The notes under the pieces are model-generated. The model was given only the letters and a program-made list of their open reading frames with translations, had not been told where the DNA came from and did no database searches. From JAOPZW01 sp963803375 (GTDB taxonomy: Bacteria; Actinomycetota; Thermoleophilia; Solirubrobacterales; Solirubrobacteraceae), in contig CAWDMB010000010.1 of NCBI GenBank assembly GCA_963803375.1, forward strand, positions 1-64,000: 64,000 nucleotides of DNA. Direction: 5' to 3'. Shown here piece after piece: positions 16,396 to 27,013 of this stretch (position 1 is its first letter; the number at the start of each line of letters is the position of its first letter). The translations under genes were made by a program, and so were the position numbers.

Positions 16396-17620
16396 CGGCG
16401 ACACCCGGCTCATCGTCGGGGCCGTCGGTGTCTCGGCGCTGGGGGACTTCCTGCTCTGGGTCCCCCTGACGCTGCACCTCCAGCAGGTCACCGGGTCGGG
16501 GATCACGGTCGCCGGCCTGATGATCTGCCTCTGGGCGCCGATCGTGCTGCTGGCGCCCGCCGCCGGGCTGCTCGCCGATCGCCTGGAAACGCGGTCGCTG
16601 CTGATCTGGGCATCGTTGGCGCAGGCGGCGGTTGCCGCGTCGCTGGCGTTCGCGCTGGACTCGGTCACGGCAATCCTCGCGCTGGCCGCGCTGCTCGGCG
16701 TCGGGTTCGCCGTCGCGCAGCCGGCCGAGTTCGCGCTGGTGCCCGCGGTCGCCCGCGAGCGGCGGCTCGCCGACGTCAACGGGTACGTCGAGTCGGCCCG
16801 GTACGTGGGCATGACGGCCGGGCCGCTCATCGGAGGCGTGCTCGCCGCGGCCGGCGGCACCGCCGTGGCGATGCTCGTCAACGCGGCGACCTTCGCGTGC
16901 GTGGCACTCGCCGCCGCGCGGCTGTGCACGCGCCGCGAGCCGGCGGCCACCGCTTACGACGAGGACCGATCGCGGGCCCGCGACGGCGTTGTGCACCTGT
17001 TCTGCGACCGCACGCTGGCCGTCGTGCTCGCGGTCGTGTTCGTCTCGCTGCTGTTCATGAGCGCGTCGATCGCGGCTGAGGTCTTCTTCCTCAAGGAGGA
17101 CCTTGGGGTCGGCGACGGCGTGTACGGAGTGCTGTTCGCGTCGTGGACGGTGGGCATGGTCCTCGGGGCGCTGGTCGTCTCCCAGCGCGTCCCCGCGGGC
17201 GCGATCGCAACCGCGGCGCTGGTCGCGGTGGCGGTGCAGGGAGCGGGCCTCGGACTCCCCACCGCCTGGCTCGCGATCGGCTTCGCGGGCGCGATGTGGT
17301 TCATCGGGGGCGTGGGCCACGGCGTCAAGAACGTGCTGGCCCGGACCCTGATCGCGCAGCGCGTCCCGGCACGCCTGCACGGTCGCGCCTTCGCCGCCTA
17401 CAACGGGCTGCGCAACGGCTCCGAGCTCGTCGCACTGGCCGCGGGCGGTCTGCTCGTGTCCGCGCTCGGCGCGCGCACGACCCTCGCGCTCGCGGGAGCG
17501 ATGCCCGTGCTCGCCGTGGTGGCCGGCCTGATCGCCCATCGGCGCCGGCCCGCAACCCGCGTGGCCCCCGCGCGAGCGGCACAGCTCGGCCACGACCTTT
17601 CCGTCCGGAACACGAACTAG
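16361..17620 (+). CDS. MFS transporter
   Basis: This is a 419-residue integral membrane protein of the major facilitator superfamily, with about 10-12 hydrophobic helices. Examples are GAVGVSALGDFLLWVPLTLH, ALAALLGVGFAVAQPAEFAL and TLAVVLAVVFVSLLFMSA. It has the short arginine-rich loop ADRLETRS after helix 2, as in the MFS_3/enterobactin-exporter type. It probably exports a small molecule; the specificity cannot be read. It starts at GTG 16361, overlapping the flavoprotein gene by 35 bases. Its TAG stop is embedded in the LexA-like palindrome and -10 box of the next gene. Confidence 0.88.
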   Translation: MRRETWDRRATDGDTRLIVGAVGVSALGDFLLWVPLTLHLQQVTGSGITVAGLMICLWAPIVLLAPAAGLLADRLETRSLLIWASLAQAAVAASLAFALDSVTAILALAALLGVGFAVAQPAEFALVPAVARERRLADVNGYVESARYVGMTAGPLIGGVLAAAGGTAVAMLVNAATFACVALAAARLCTRREPAATAYDEDRSRARDGVVHLFCDRTLAVVLAVVFVSLLFMSASIAAEVFFLKEDLGVGDGVYGVLFASWTVGMVLGALVVSQRVPAGAIATAALVAVAVQGAGLGLPTAWLAIGFAGAMWFIGGVGHGVKNVLARTLIAQRVPARLHGRAFAAYNGLRNGSELVALAAGGLLVSALGARTTLALAGAMPVLAVVAGLIAHRRRPATRVAPARAAQLGHDLSVRNTN

Positions 17621-17629
17621 TGTTCGTGT
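17610..17629 (+). promoter_or_regulatory. LexA-like SOS box overlapping a -10 element
   Basis: CGAACTAGTGTTCG (17613-17626) matches the Gram-positive SOS box CGAACRNRYGTTCG at all but one position and is the core of a longer perfect palindrome with arms ACACGAAC/GTTCGTGT. The inner TAGTGT (17618-17623) fits the -10 pattern and lies seven bases before GTG 17631. A repressor bound here would occlude the promoter of the HNH gene. The box also overlaps the MFS stop codon. Confidence 0.6.
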
Positions 17630-17630
17630 C

Positions 17631-18342
17631 GTGGACAGGGGATGGCTTGAGGAGCAGCTCGCGAGCGGAAGGTCGATCGAGGCGATCGCCAGCGAGATCG
17701 GCCGACATCCATCGACCGTCGCGTACTGGGCCAACAAACACAGCCTGGCATCGACCCTTGCGGCGAAAGCACGCTGCGAAGGGACCCGCCGATCGAGCCA
17801 TCCTCGTCGGGCTCGTGGCGGAACAGCTGACGATCGAGCAGATCGGTGCAGAGCTAGACATCGGCTCAGCCTCGGTCCGGCATTGGCTGCGGAAGTACGG
17901 GCTCAAGACCGCTCGGTCACGCGGGCAAGCCGCTCCGGCGCCGGCCGAGCGAGAGACGATCCGTGAGTGCAGGCACCACGGATGGACGAGCTTTGTGGTC
18001 AGCGGGACCGGGAAGCGGCTTCGGTGCAAGCGTTGCCGGATCGAGCACGTCTCGGCGCGGCGGCGGAGAGTCAAGGCGATCCTCGTGGCCGAGGCCGGCG
18101 GGCGCTGCCAGCTCTGCGGCTACGACCGCTATCCCGGCGCCCTCCAGTTTCATCACCGCGACCCCACGGAGAAGGCGTTCGGTTTGGCGACGCAGGGCGT
18201 CGCCCGCTCGCTATCGCGCGCTCGGTCCGAGGTGCGCAAGTGCGTCCTGCTCTGCGCCAACTGTCACGCGGAAGTCGAGGGTGGACTCGCTAACATGCCT
18301 GCCGCCTTTCAGCCGATAGCTCTAGTGCGCCGAGAGCGCTAA
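17631..18342 (+). pseudogene. HNH endonuclease with two N-terminal helix-turn-helix units, frameshifted
   Basis: The first 46 codons (GWLEEQLASGRSIEAIASEI, then GRHPSTVAYWANKHSLASTL) form a helix-turn-helix. After a +1 shift at the AAA run 17766-17768, the frame continues with KHAAKGPADR and a second helix-turn-helix (LTIEQIGAELDIGSASVRHW). A zinc ribbon follows, and then an HNH nuclease: CQLCGYDRY, LQFHHRDP, CANCHAEVE. Joined, the gene would give about 236 residues, the usual size of this actinobacterial HTH-HNH family. The second half is open and well conserved. The shift may be a recent mutation, an assembly error or slippage. SOS-type control is suggested by the palindrome over its start. 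Confidence 0.75.
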
Positions 18343-18350
18343 TACTCCAT

Positions 18351-18422
18351 TCGGGGGTAATTCAATGGCAGAATGCTCGGCTGTTAACCGAGTCGTTGTG
18401 GGTTCGAGTCCCACCCCCCGAG
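18351..18422 (+). tRNA. tRNA-Asn (GUU anticodon)
   Basis: This is a 72-nt cloverleaf. The acceptor is TCGGGGG/CCCCCGA with discriminator G. The D-arm is short. The anticodon loop is CTGTTAA (GUU) on stem TCGG/CCGA, and the T-arm is GTGGG-TTCGAGT-CCCAC. CCA is not encoded. It starts eight bases after the HNH stop and is followed by a strong hairpin terminator. Confidence 0.95.
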
Positions 18423-18431
18423 CTCTACGCT

Positions 18432-18456
18432 GAACGGCGCCCAGCGGGCGCCGTTC
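18432..18456. terminator. Hairpin terminator shared by tRNA-Asn and dnaG
   Basis: GAACGGCGCCC (18432-18442) and GGGCGCCGTTC (18446-18456) form a perfect 11-bp stem with a 3-nt loop between the tRNA and the convergent dnaG stop at 18458. A short T-poor tail follows, so it is probably bidirectional. Confidence 0.7.
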
Positions 18457-18457
18457 G

Positions 18458-20242
18458 TCACTGCGCCGCCGCCGTCTCCTCGATCGTCGTCCCGATCAGC
18501 GCGTTCCGACGCGCGCGAAGCTCCTGCTGACGGGCCTTGAGCAGCGCGACGTCGCCGGTCGCGGCTCTCTGCGCCGCGGTGATCTCACGCTCCAGACACA
18601 ACAGCTCGAGGCTGAGCGATTCCGCCTGCAACGCAGCATCCGAGCGGTGTACGTCCGCGACCGAGAGCGCGGCGATGAGCGCCGACAGCTCTTCATCCGC
18701 CACGGGAATCCCCTCGGCCGGCGCATCGACGTGTTCGAGCAAGTGGGCCGCGGCGCGACGAGTGACGCGATTCGTGAACGCACGCTCTATGTCAAGCGCC
18801 GCCAGAGCCTCGCGGCCGGCTTGTGGTAGCGCTACGACATGCGCGAGAAAGGAGCGCTCCTGAAGGCCAGATGCATCGAGCGCCGCGTCGACCGCGCTCA
18901 CCGCGTCGTCGCTGCCCGCTCTCCCGGCAGCCGCGGATGACGCATGACGTGGCAGCAGCCTCTCCACGATCGCCGGCGTCAGGTCGGTGCGATCCGATAC
19001 GACGCGGAGCAGGTCTTGGCGCAAGGCCTCGTCCGCAAGGTCCGACATGACGGGCGCCAACGCGGCGATCGCCGCGTCCCTGCCCTCGGCGCTGGCGAGG
19101 TCGGCGCGCTCGAGCTCGCGCTCGACGCGGAAGCGCACGAACGCGACCGAGGCCTCGACGCGCTCGCGCACGGCGCCCGCGCCCTCGGCCTGGACGAGGT
19201 CGGCCGGGTCGTTGCCGGGCGGCAGCGGCACGACGCGCAGCGTCAGCCGCCGCCGCGCGGCGACGCGGGCGGCACGCAGCATCGCCTCCTGCCCGGAGCT
19301 GTCGGCGTCGAGCGCGAGCAGCACGGTCGGCGCCAGCCGGGCGAGCTCGCCGACCTGCTCGTCGGTGAGCGCCGTGCCCATGAGCCCGACCGTCTGGCGC
19401 AGCCCGGCCTGGTGCAGCGCGATGACGTCCGTGTAGCCCTCGGCCACGAGGACCGTCCCCGCCTTCGCCGCCGGCGCGCGCGCGATGTCGGCGCCGAAGA
19501 GATGGCGGCCCTTGTGGAAGATCGCGCTGTCGGAGGAGTTGAGGTACTTGGGCTTCTGGTCGGGACCGAGCGCCCGGGCGCCGAAGCCGAGCACGCGGCC
19601 GCGAGCGTCGCAGAGCGGGAACATGATCCGCCGCCGGAAGCGGTCGTACGTGCGTCCCTCGCCCTTCGCGCGCTGCGCGAGGCCGGCGGCCACGAGCTCG
19701 CGGTCCGAGAAGCCCGTGCGCCGCGACGCGAGGAGCACCGTGTCCCAGGCGCTCGGCGCGTAGCCGACGCGGAACTCGCGCAGCGCGGTCTCCTCGAAGC
19801 CGCGCCCGCGCAGGTACTGGCGCGCGCCCTCCGCCTCCCGCGAGTCCCACAGGTGGCGGACGTAGAACGCGGCCGTGCGCTCGAGCAGCTCGAGCAGGCG
19901 CTCGCGCTCGCGCCGGCGCTCGGCCGCCGCCGGGTCCTCCTCGACGACCTCGAGCTGCACGCCGTAGCGGTCGGCGAGCTGCTCGAGCGCCCCCTTGAAG
20001 TCCACGCCCTCGGTGAGCTCGACGAAGCGGAAGACGTCACCGCCCGTCCCGCAGCCGAAGCAGTAGAAGAGCTTCTCGGCCGGGTTGATCCCGAACGACG
20101 GCGTGCGCTCGTCGTGGAACGGGCACAGGCCCTCGAAGCGATTGGCCCCCGCCCGCCGCAGCTCGACGCGGGCGCCGACGAGATCCACCATGTCGACCGC
20201 GTCGCGGACGCGATCACGGGAGTCGTCGGTGTAGCGCGCCAT
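18458..20242 (-). CDS. dnaG: DNA primase DnaG
   Basis: This is a 594-residue bacterial primase that makes RNA primers for DNA replication. The N-terminal CHC2 zinc finger is intact (Cys40, His43, Cys61, Cys64). The catalytic core follows, with the TOPRIM motifs VLVAEGYTDVIALHQ and LALDADSSGQEA. The C-terminal third, which binds DnaB helicase, is alanine-rich and divergent, as is normal. The length is usual. ATG 20242 follows a TAGAGT -10 candidate at 20254-20259 by 11 bases. It forms a loose minus-strand cluster with dgt and ppdK. Confidence 0.97.
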   Translation of the reverse strand: MARYTDDSRDRVRDAVDMVDLVGARVELRRAGANRFEGLCPFHDERTPSFGINPAEKLFYCFGCGTGGDVFRFVELTEGVDFKGALEQLADRYGVQLEVVEEDPAAAERRRERERLLELLERTAAFYVRHLWDSREAEGARQYLRGRGFEETALREFRVGYAPSAWDTVLLASRRTGFSDRELVAAGLAQRAKGEGRTYDRFRRRIMFPLCDARGRVLGFGARALGPDQKPKYLNSSDSAIFHKGRHLFGADIARAPAAKAGTVLVAEGYTDVIALHQAGLRQTVGLMGTALTDEQVGELARLAPTVLLALDADSSGQEAMLRAARVAARRRLTLRVVPLPPGNDPADLVQAEGAGAVRERVEASVAFVRFRVERELERADLASAEGRDAAIAALAPVMSDLADEALRQDLLRVVSDRTDLTPAIVERLLPRHASSAAAGRAGSDDAVSAVDAALDASGLQERSFLAHVVALPQAGREALAALDIERAFTNRVTRRAAAHLLEHVDAPAEGIPVADEELSALIAALSVADVHRSDAALQAESLSLELLCLEREITAAQRAATGDVALLKARQQELRARRNALIGTTIEETAAAQ

Positions 20243-20253
20243 CGCCGCGCTCG

Positions 20254-20259
20254 ACTCTA
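20254..20259 (-). promoter_or_regulatory. -10 box candidate (TAGAGT) of dnaG
   Basis: TAGAGT on the minus strand lies eleven bases before the dnaG ATG, implying a 5' leader of only a few bases. Confidence 0.4.
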
Positions 20260-20311
20260 GATGAGTGATGACGCGGCCGCGTGTGCGCCGTGACGCGGGA
20301 TCACTCGTCTC

Positions 20312-21352
20312 TTAGAGGGCGAAGGCTTCCGGCACCGACAGCGCCTCGAAGGCGCGGATGCAGTAGCGGTCGGTCATCCCCGCGAGCCAGTCGGTCACCC
20401 GCTGGGCGACGTCGGCGCCGGCCACGCCGCCGTCGTCGGGAATCCGCTCGGGGTCCGCGGCGTAGGCCTCGAAGAGCGTGCGCAGCATGCCCTCGATCTT
20501 CGCGTGCTCGCGCCGCGCCGCCGGGCCGAGGTAGACCCGCTCGAACATGAAGGCCCGCAGCGCGTCCATGGCCGCTCCCGCCCGCTCGCCCTGGACGATC
20601 TCGCCGGCGCGCTCGGAGTGCTCGACGAGGTCGTGCACGAGCGCGTCGATGCGGACCGAGCCCGTCGGCCCCAGCACGGCGATCGGCTCGCGCGGCAGCT
20701 CGTCGTCGCCGAGGACCCCGGCCCGCAGCGCGTCGTCGATGTCGTGGTTGAGGTACGCGACGCGGTCGACGATCCGCACGATCCGCCCCTCGAGCGTGCG
20801 CGGCAGCGGCGCGCGGCCCGAGTGGCAGAGGATCCCGTCGCGGACGTCGTCGGTGAGGTTGAGCCCGGCGCCGTCGCGCTCGAGGACGTCCACGACTCGC
20901 AGCGAGTGCTCGAAGTGCCGGAAGCCGCGTCCGAAGCGCTCGCGCAGGCAGGCGTCGAGGACGCCTTCGCCGATGTGGCCGAAGGCAGGGTGGCCGAGGT
21001 CGTGACCGAGGCCGACGGCCTCCGTGAGGTCCTCGTTGAGGGCGAGCGCGCGCGCCACCGTGCGCGAGACCTGTGTGACCTCGAGCGTGTGCGTCAGCCG
21101 CGTGCGGTAGTGGTCGCCCTCGGGGGCGACGAAGACCTGCGTCTTGTGCTTGAGGCGACGGAACGCCTTGGCGTGCACGATGCGGTCGCGGTCGCGCTGC
21201 AGCGGCGAGCGCAGCCCGCAGTCGGGCTCCGGGCGCGTTCGCCGCGCCGGCCACGACCGGGCCGCGAGCGGCGACAGCCGCTCCTGTTCCCAGGCTCGCC
21301 GGCGCTCGGCGAACGCGGCCGCCACCGGGCCCGGATGCGCGTGCGGATCCAT
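20312..21352 (-). CDS. dgt: dGTP triphosphohydrolase-like HD-domain protein
   Basis: This 346-residue enzyme of the Dgt family hydrolyses dNTPs to deoxynucleosides and triphosphate and helps set nucleotide pools. The HD-domain metal ligands are visible: the first His in TRLTHTLEV, His-Asp in GLGHDLGHPAFGH, and the later Asp in RIVDRVAYLNHDIDD. The N-terminal arginine-rich block with DRDRIVHAKAFRRL is typical of the family. I chose ATG 21352 because MDPHAHPGP is the first in-frame ATG after ppdK's stop (21367), 14 bases away. It lies between ppdK and dnaG in the same direction, matching the dgt-dnaG pairing of actinobacteria. Confidence 0.93.
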   Translation of the reverse strand: MDPHAHPGPVAAAFAERRRAWEQERLSPLAARSWPARRTRPEPDCGLRSPLQRDRDRIVHAKAFRRLKHKTQVFVAPEGDHYRTRLTHTLEVTQVSRTVARALALNEDLTEAVGLGHDLGHPAFGHIGEGVLDACLRERFGRGFRHFEHSLRVVDVLERDGAGLNLTDDVRDGILCHSGRAPLPRTLEGRIVRIVDRVAYLNHDIDDALRAGVLGDDELPREPIAVLGPTGSVRIDALVHDLVEHSERAGEIVQGERAGAAMDALRAFMFERVYLGPAARREHAKIEGMLRTLFEAYAADPERIPDDGGVAGADVAQRVTDWLAGMTDRYCIRAFEALSVPEAFAL

Positions 21353-21366
21353 GTGCCCGATTCTGG

Positions 21367-23985
<2,619 letters not shown>

Positions 23986-23994
23986 GACGACGCG

Positions 23995-24000
23995 ATCCTA
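23995..24000 (-). promoter_or_regulatory. -10 box (TAGGAT) of ppdK, fused to the recO stop
   Basis: The recO stop TAG (24000-23998) forms the first three bases of TAGGAT; the ppdK ATG follows after nine bases. Confidence 0.5.
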
Positions 24001-24720
24001 TCCCGGATCGGCCCGGCACCACCGGACGCCCGCGTGGTACTCGACCGTGTCCACGACGGCGCGCTCGGCCTGGCGCAGCGCGCGCTCCGGCGCCGCAGGC
24101 GCCTGCGCGAGCGGCGCGCCGAGCGCGTGGGTCAGGAAGCCGTGCGCGTCGGCCGAGAGCGGAAAGCTCGCCGCCTCGCACGCCCCGCAGACCACGCCGC
24201 CGGCGGCGCCCGAGAAGCCCGTCAGATGCTCGCGCTCCCCGCAGCTCGCGCAGGCCGCGAGCTGCGGCGCCAGGCCGGCCACGAGCAGCAGCTTGAGGCG
24301 GAACGCGAGCTGGTTGGCGTGGGTGGCCTGGCCCGGGTCGGCATCGAGGAGCGCGAGCTCGTTGCCCAGGAGGTTGAAGACGTCGGGGTGCGGCTCGGTC
24401 GTGTCGAAGAGTCGCACGACCGCGTCGCAGGCGCGCCCCGCGCTGTCGAGCGCGCGCGCGTCCTCGCGCAGCCGCGGATGGGCCGCCACGGTCTCCGCGC
24501 TCGTGACGGTCAGCAGCTCCGAGCGGCCCTCGTGGAGGACCAGCCGCAGCGAGAAGAAGGGCTCCAGGCGCCCGCCGAAGCGGCTGCGCGCGCGTCGCAC
24601 GCCCTTGGCGATCGCGCTCACGCGCCCCCGCTGCGCGCTGTAGAGATGCAGGATGCGATCGGCCTCGCCGAAGCGCAGCGAGCGCAGCACGATCGCGTCG
24701 ACCTTGACCGGGCCGGGCAT
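23998..24720 (-). CDS. recO: DNA repair protein RecO
   Basis: This is a 240-residue RecO, a mediator that loads RecA on SSB-coated DNA in the RecFOR pathway. The N-terminal OB fold starts VKVDAIVLRSLRFGEADRIL. A helical domain and the zinc site Cys157/Cys160/Cys178/Cys181 (CASC, CGAC) follow, as in Gram-positive RecO. The length is normal. It is divergent from glutaredoxin with a 39-base gap. Confidence 0.95.
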   Translation of the reverse strand: MPGPVKVDAIVLRSLRFGEADRILHLYSAQRGRVSAIAKGVRRARSRFGGRLEPFFSLRLVLHEGRSELLTVTSAETVAAHPRLREDARALDSAGRACDAVVRLFDTTEPHPDVFNLLGNELALLDADPGQATHANQLAFRLKLLLVAGLAPQLAACASCGEREHLTGFSGAAGGVVCGACEAASFPLSADAHGFLTHALGAPLAQAPAAPERALRQAERAVVDTVEYHAGVRWCRADPG

Positions 24721-24743
24721 CAGGACCGGCTCGGGGCCGAAGC

Positions 24744-24749
24744 TACACT
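24744..24749 (+). promoter_or_regulatory. -10 box (TACACT) of the glutaredoxin gene
   Basis: TACACT lies ten bases upstream of ATG 24760, implying a leader of about four bases. It sits in the 39-base divergent gap with recO. Confidence 0.45.
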
Positions 24750-24759
24750 TAGTGAAGTA

Positions 24760-25017
24760 ATGGCGGAGGTCATCCTGTATTCGACCGATCCCTGCTCCTT
24801 CTGCGCCCGGGCCAAGGAGCTGCTCACCCGCCGTGGGGTCGCGTTCGAGGAGATCAATCTCTCAAAGGACCCGGCCGGACGGGCGCAGCTCATCGCGGAC
24901 ACCGGGATGCTGAGCTTCCCCCAGGTCGTCGTCGACGGCGCGGTGCTCGGCGGCTTCCACGAGATCGTCCGCGCCGACGCGTCCGGCCGGCTGCGCGAGT
25001 TGGCCGGCGCCGCGTAG
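24760..25017 (+). CDS. Glutaredoxin-family protein
   Basis: This is an 85-residue glutaredoxin fold, with the first strand EVILYSTD, the dithiol active site PCSFC (Cys12, Cys15), the cis-Pro region SFPQVVVDG and the C-terminal GGFHEIV helix. It reduces disulfides or mixed disulfides, in this type of organism possibly through mycothiol (mycoredoxin-like) rather than glutathione; that is inference. ATG 24760 is supported by the short -10 distance and by the strand starting at once. It converges on mutM, whose stop is five bases away. Confidence 0.92.
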   Translation: MAEVILYSTDPCSFCARAKELLTRRGVAFEEINLSKDPAGRAQLIADTGMLSFPQVVVDGAVLGGFHEIVRADASGRLRELAGAA

Positions 25018-25021
25018 CCGC

Positions 25022-25879
25022 TCACGGCCTCGTGGCGGCCCGGCGCCGCCGGCGCGGGCGCGGCTGGCAGCGCTCGCAGGCGTACGTGCCGCGCCCGGCG
25101 GCCACGAGCTTGACGACCTCGCCGCCGCACGCCGGGCAGGGCTCGCCGTCGCGGCGGTGGACGAGGAACTCGTGCTGGAAGGCTCCGCGGACGCCGTCCG
25201 CGTGGCGGAAGTCGTCGATCGTCGCGCCGCCGGCGGCGAGCCCGGCGACGAGCGCGTCGCGCACCGCCGTCGCGACGGCGTCCCATTGCGCGCGGCTCAG
25301 CGCGCCGGCCGGGCGCAGCGGATGGACGCGCGCGCGGAAGAGCGCCTCGTCGGCGTAGATGTTCCCGACGCCGGCGACATGGCGCTGGTCGAGCAGGAAG
25401 GCCTTGACGGGCGCACGCCGGCCGCGCGCGCGGCGCCGCAGCGCAGCGCCGTCGAGCTCGCCGGAGAGCGGCTCGAAACCCAGGCGCGCGGCGAAGAACG
25501 CCTCGACCGCGGCCGGGCCCAGCGCCAGCTCGCCGGTGCCGAAGCGCCGGGGATCGCAGAAGCGCACCTCGTGGGCGCCGCCGTCGAGGACGATCCGCAC
25601 GCGCTCGTAGCGGGGCTCATCGGGGGGATCGAGCAGCAGCGTCCCGGTCATGCGCAGGTGCATGAGCAGGAACGCCTCGTCCTCGAGCTCCCACACGAGG
25701 TACTTGCCGCGCCGTTGCAGCGCGACGACCCGGCGGCCTTCGAGCGCGTCGGCGAGCGCCGCGGGCGCCAGCGGCGCGCACCAGCGCGGGTCGTGGATCG
25801 CGAGCATGTCGAGCCGGCGGCCCTCGACGTGCGGGGCGAGCTGGCGGCGGATCGTCTCGACCTCGGGGAGCTCGGGCAT
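25022..25879 (-). CDS. mutM: Formamidopyrimidine-DNA glycosylase (Fpg/MutM)
   Basis: This 285-residue base-excision repair enzyme removes 8-oxoguanine and formamidopyrimidines and nicks DNA. After Met removal the N-terminus is PELPEVE, with the catalytic Pro and Glu. The helix-two-turn-helix block contains DQRHVAGVGNIYADE, and the C-terminal zinc finger uses Cys248, Cys251, Cys268 and Cys271. An Arg-rich tail follows. ATG 25879 is fixed by the catalytic proline and by a TACCGT -10 seven bases upstream. The 125-base gap to xerD holds nothing recognisable. Confidence 0.96.
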   Translation of the reverse strand: MPELPEVETIRRQLAPHVEGRRLDMLAIHDPRWCAPLAPAALADALEGRRVVALQRRGKYLVWELEDEAFLLMHLRMTGTLLLDPPDEPRYERVRIVLDGGAHEVRFCDPRRFGTGELALGPAAVEAFFAARLGFEPLSGELDGAALRRRARGRRAPVKAFLLDQRHVAGVGNIYADEALFRARVHPLRPAGALSRAQWDAVATAVRDALVAGLAAGGATIDDFRHADGVRGAFQHEFLVHRRDGEPCPACGGEVVKLVAAGRGTYACERCQPRPRRRRRAATRP

Positions 25880-25886
25880 CACACGA

Positions 25887-25892
25887 ACGGTA
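25887..25892 (-). promoter_or_regulatory. -10 box (TACCGT) of mutM
   Basis: TACCGT on the minus strand is seven bases before the invariant mutM ATG, whose position is fixed by the catalytic proline. This makes it a good anchor for the leaderless pattern. Confidence 0.5.
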
Positions 25893-26004
25893 GCCCGCGC
25901 AGCGCAGGGGGCCTCGCGGCCGCTGAGCCGGCGCAGCGCGCCGGCGCCGCACGCGTCGAGGACGATGACGGCGGCGCGGCGGCCCACTCGCCACGCGTTG
26001 TCGC

Positions 26005-26949
26005 CTACGACGCGTGCGCGCGAGGATGCGCGGCGAAGTAGGCATCCTTCAGGCGCTCGGCCGACAGGTGCGTGTAGATCTGCGTCGTGGCGATGTCGGC
26101 GTGGCCGAGCATCTCCTGCAGCGAGCGCAGGTCGCAGCCGCCTGCGAGCAGGTGCGTCGCGAACGTGTGGCGGAGCGTGTGCGGGCTCATGCGATCGTCG
26201 AGCCCGGCCGCGCGCGCGTGGCGCTGGACGATCTTGTAGAGGCCCTGGCGCGTGAGGCCGCCGCCGCGCTGGTTGACGAAGAGCCGCCGTTGTTCTCCGA
26301 GCCCGACGAACGCCGGGCGCCCGCGGACGAGGTACGTCCGCACGGCCTCGAGCGCCTCGCGCCCGACGGGGACCATGCGCTCCTTGGCCCCCTTGCCCCG
26401 GGCGCGCAGGACCCCGGCGCGCAGGTCCACGTCGCGCACCTCGAGGTCGACCGCCTCCGACGCTCGTAGCCCGCACGCGTACATGAGCTCGAGAAGCGCG
26501 CGGTCGCGCAGCAGCGCCGCCGGCGACGTGCCGCGCCCGATGGCGAGCAGCCGCGCGACCTCGTCGCGGGTCAGCACCTGCGGGAGGCGCTGGCGCTTGC
26601 GGGGAGCGCGCAGGTCAGGCGTCGGATCGTGCTCGATCAGCGCCTCGCGACGCAGGTGGCGGTAGAACGAGCGCAGGCAGGCGGCCTTGCGCTGCAGCGT
26701 GGCGGCGGCGACCGGTGGCCGGCCCTCGCCCCCGGCGGCCAGCTCGTCCAGGAACGCGGCGAGGTCGGCATGCCCGGCCGTGCGCGCATCCACGCCGCGG
26801 CGCGCGAGGAAGCCTCCGAACTGGAGGAGATCGGTGCGGTAGGCCTCGAGCGTGTTGCGCGACAGCCCCCGCTCGAACTCGAGATCGGCCAGGAAGTCGA
26901 GGAGGTCGCCCTCGAAGGGCCGCGGCTCGGCGGGGGCATGGAGGGCCAT
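26005..26949 (-). CDS. xerD: Tyrosine recombinase XerD/XerC
   Basis: This 314-residue site-specific recombinase resolves chromosome dimers at dif. The N-terminal SAM-like DNA-binding domain (about 10-110) is followed by a catalytic domain with Arg162 (CGLRASE), Lys186, His257 and Arg260 (HTLRHTFATH), His283 (LGHADIATTQ) and nucleophile Tyr292 (IYTH). All are present. The neighbours (NUDIX and pyrG upstream) match the mycobacterial pyrG-NUDIX-xerD order, so I call it the chromosomal Xer rather than a phage integrase. Confidence 0.93.
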   Translation of the reverse strand: MALHAPAEPRPFEGDLLDFLADLEFERGLSRNTLEAYRTDLLQFGGFLARRGVDARTAGHADLAAFLDELAAGGEGRPPVAAATLQRKAACLRSFYRHLRREALIEHDPTPDLRAPRKRQRLPQVLTRDEVARLLAIGRGTSPAALLRDRALLELMYACGLRASEAVDLEVRDVDLRAGVLRARGKGAKERMVPVGREALEAVRTYLVRGRPAFVGLGEQRRLFVNQRGGGLTRQGLYKIVQRHARAAGLDDRMSPHTLRHTFATHLLAGGCDLRSLQEMLGHADIATTQIYTHLSAERLKDAYFAAHPRAHAS

Positions 26950-27013
26950 CGCCGAGGGACTTCGCGCCCGGCCACGGCCTTCCCTGCCCGTGCAAGGGGC
27001 CGTGCGGTGCCGT

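Noticed and set aside
18944..20260. Long plus-strand open frame opposite dnaG
   Set aside because: In such G+C-rich DNA, antisense frames stay open by composition; the minus strand has all DnaG motifs. The same applies to long frames opposite recN, dxs, the aro genes and ppdK.
26005..26949. Tyrosine recombinase as a phage or island integrase
   Set aside because: Synteny with pyrG and NUDIX, and the lack of attachment sites or phage genes, mark it as the housekeeping Xer recombinase.
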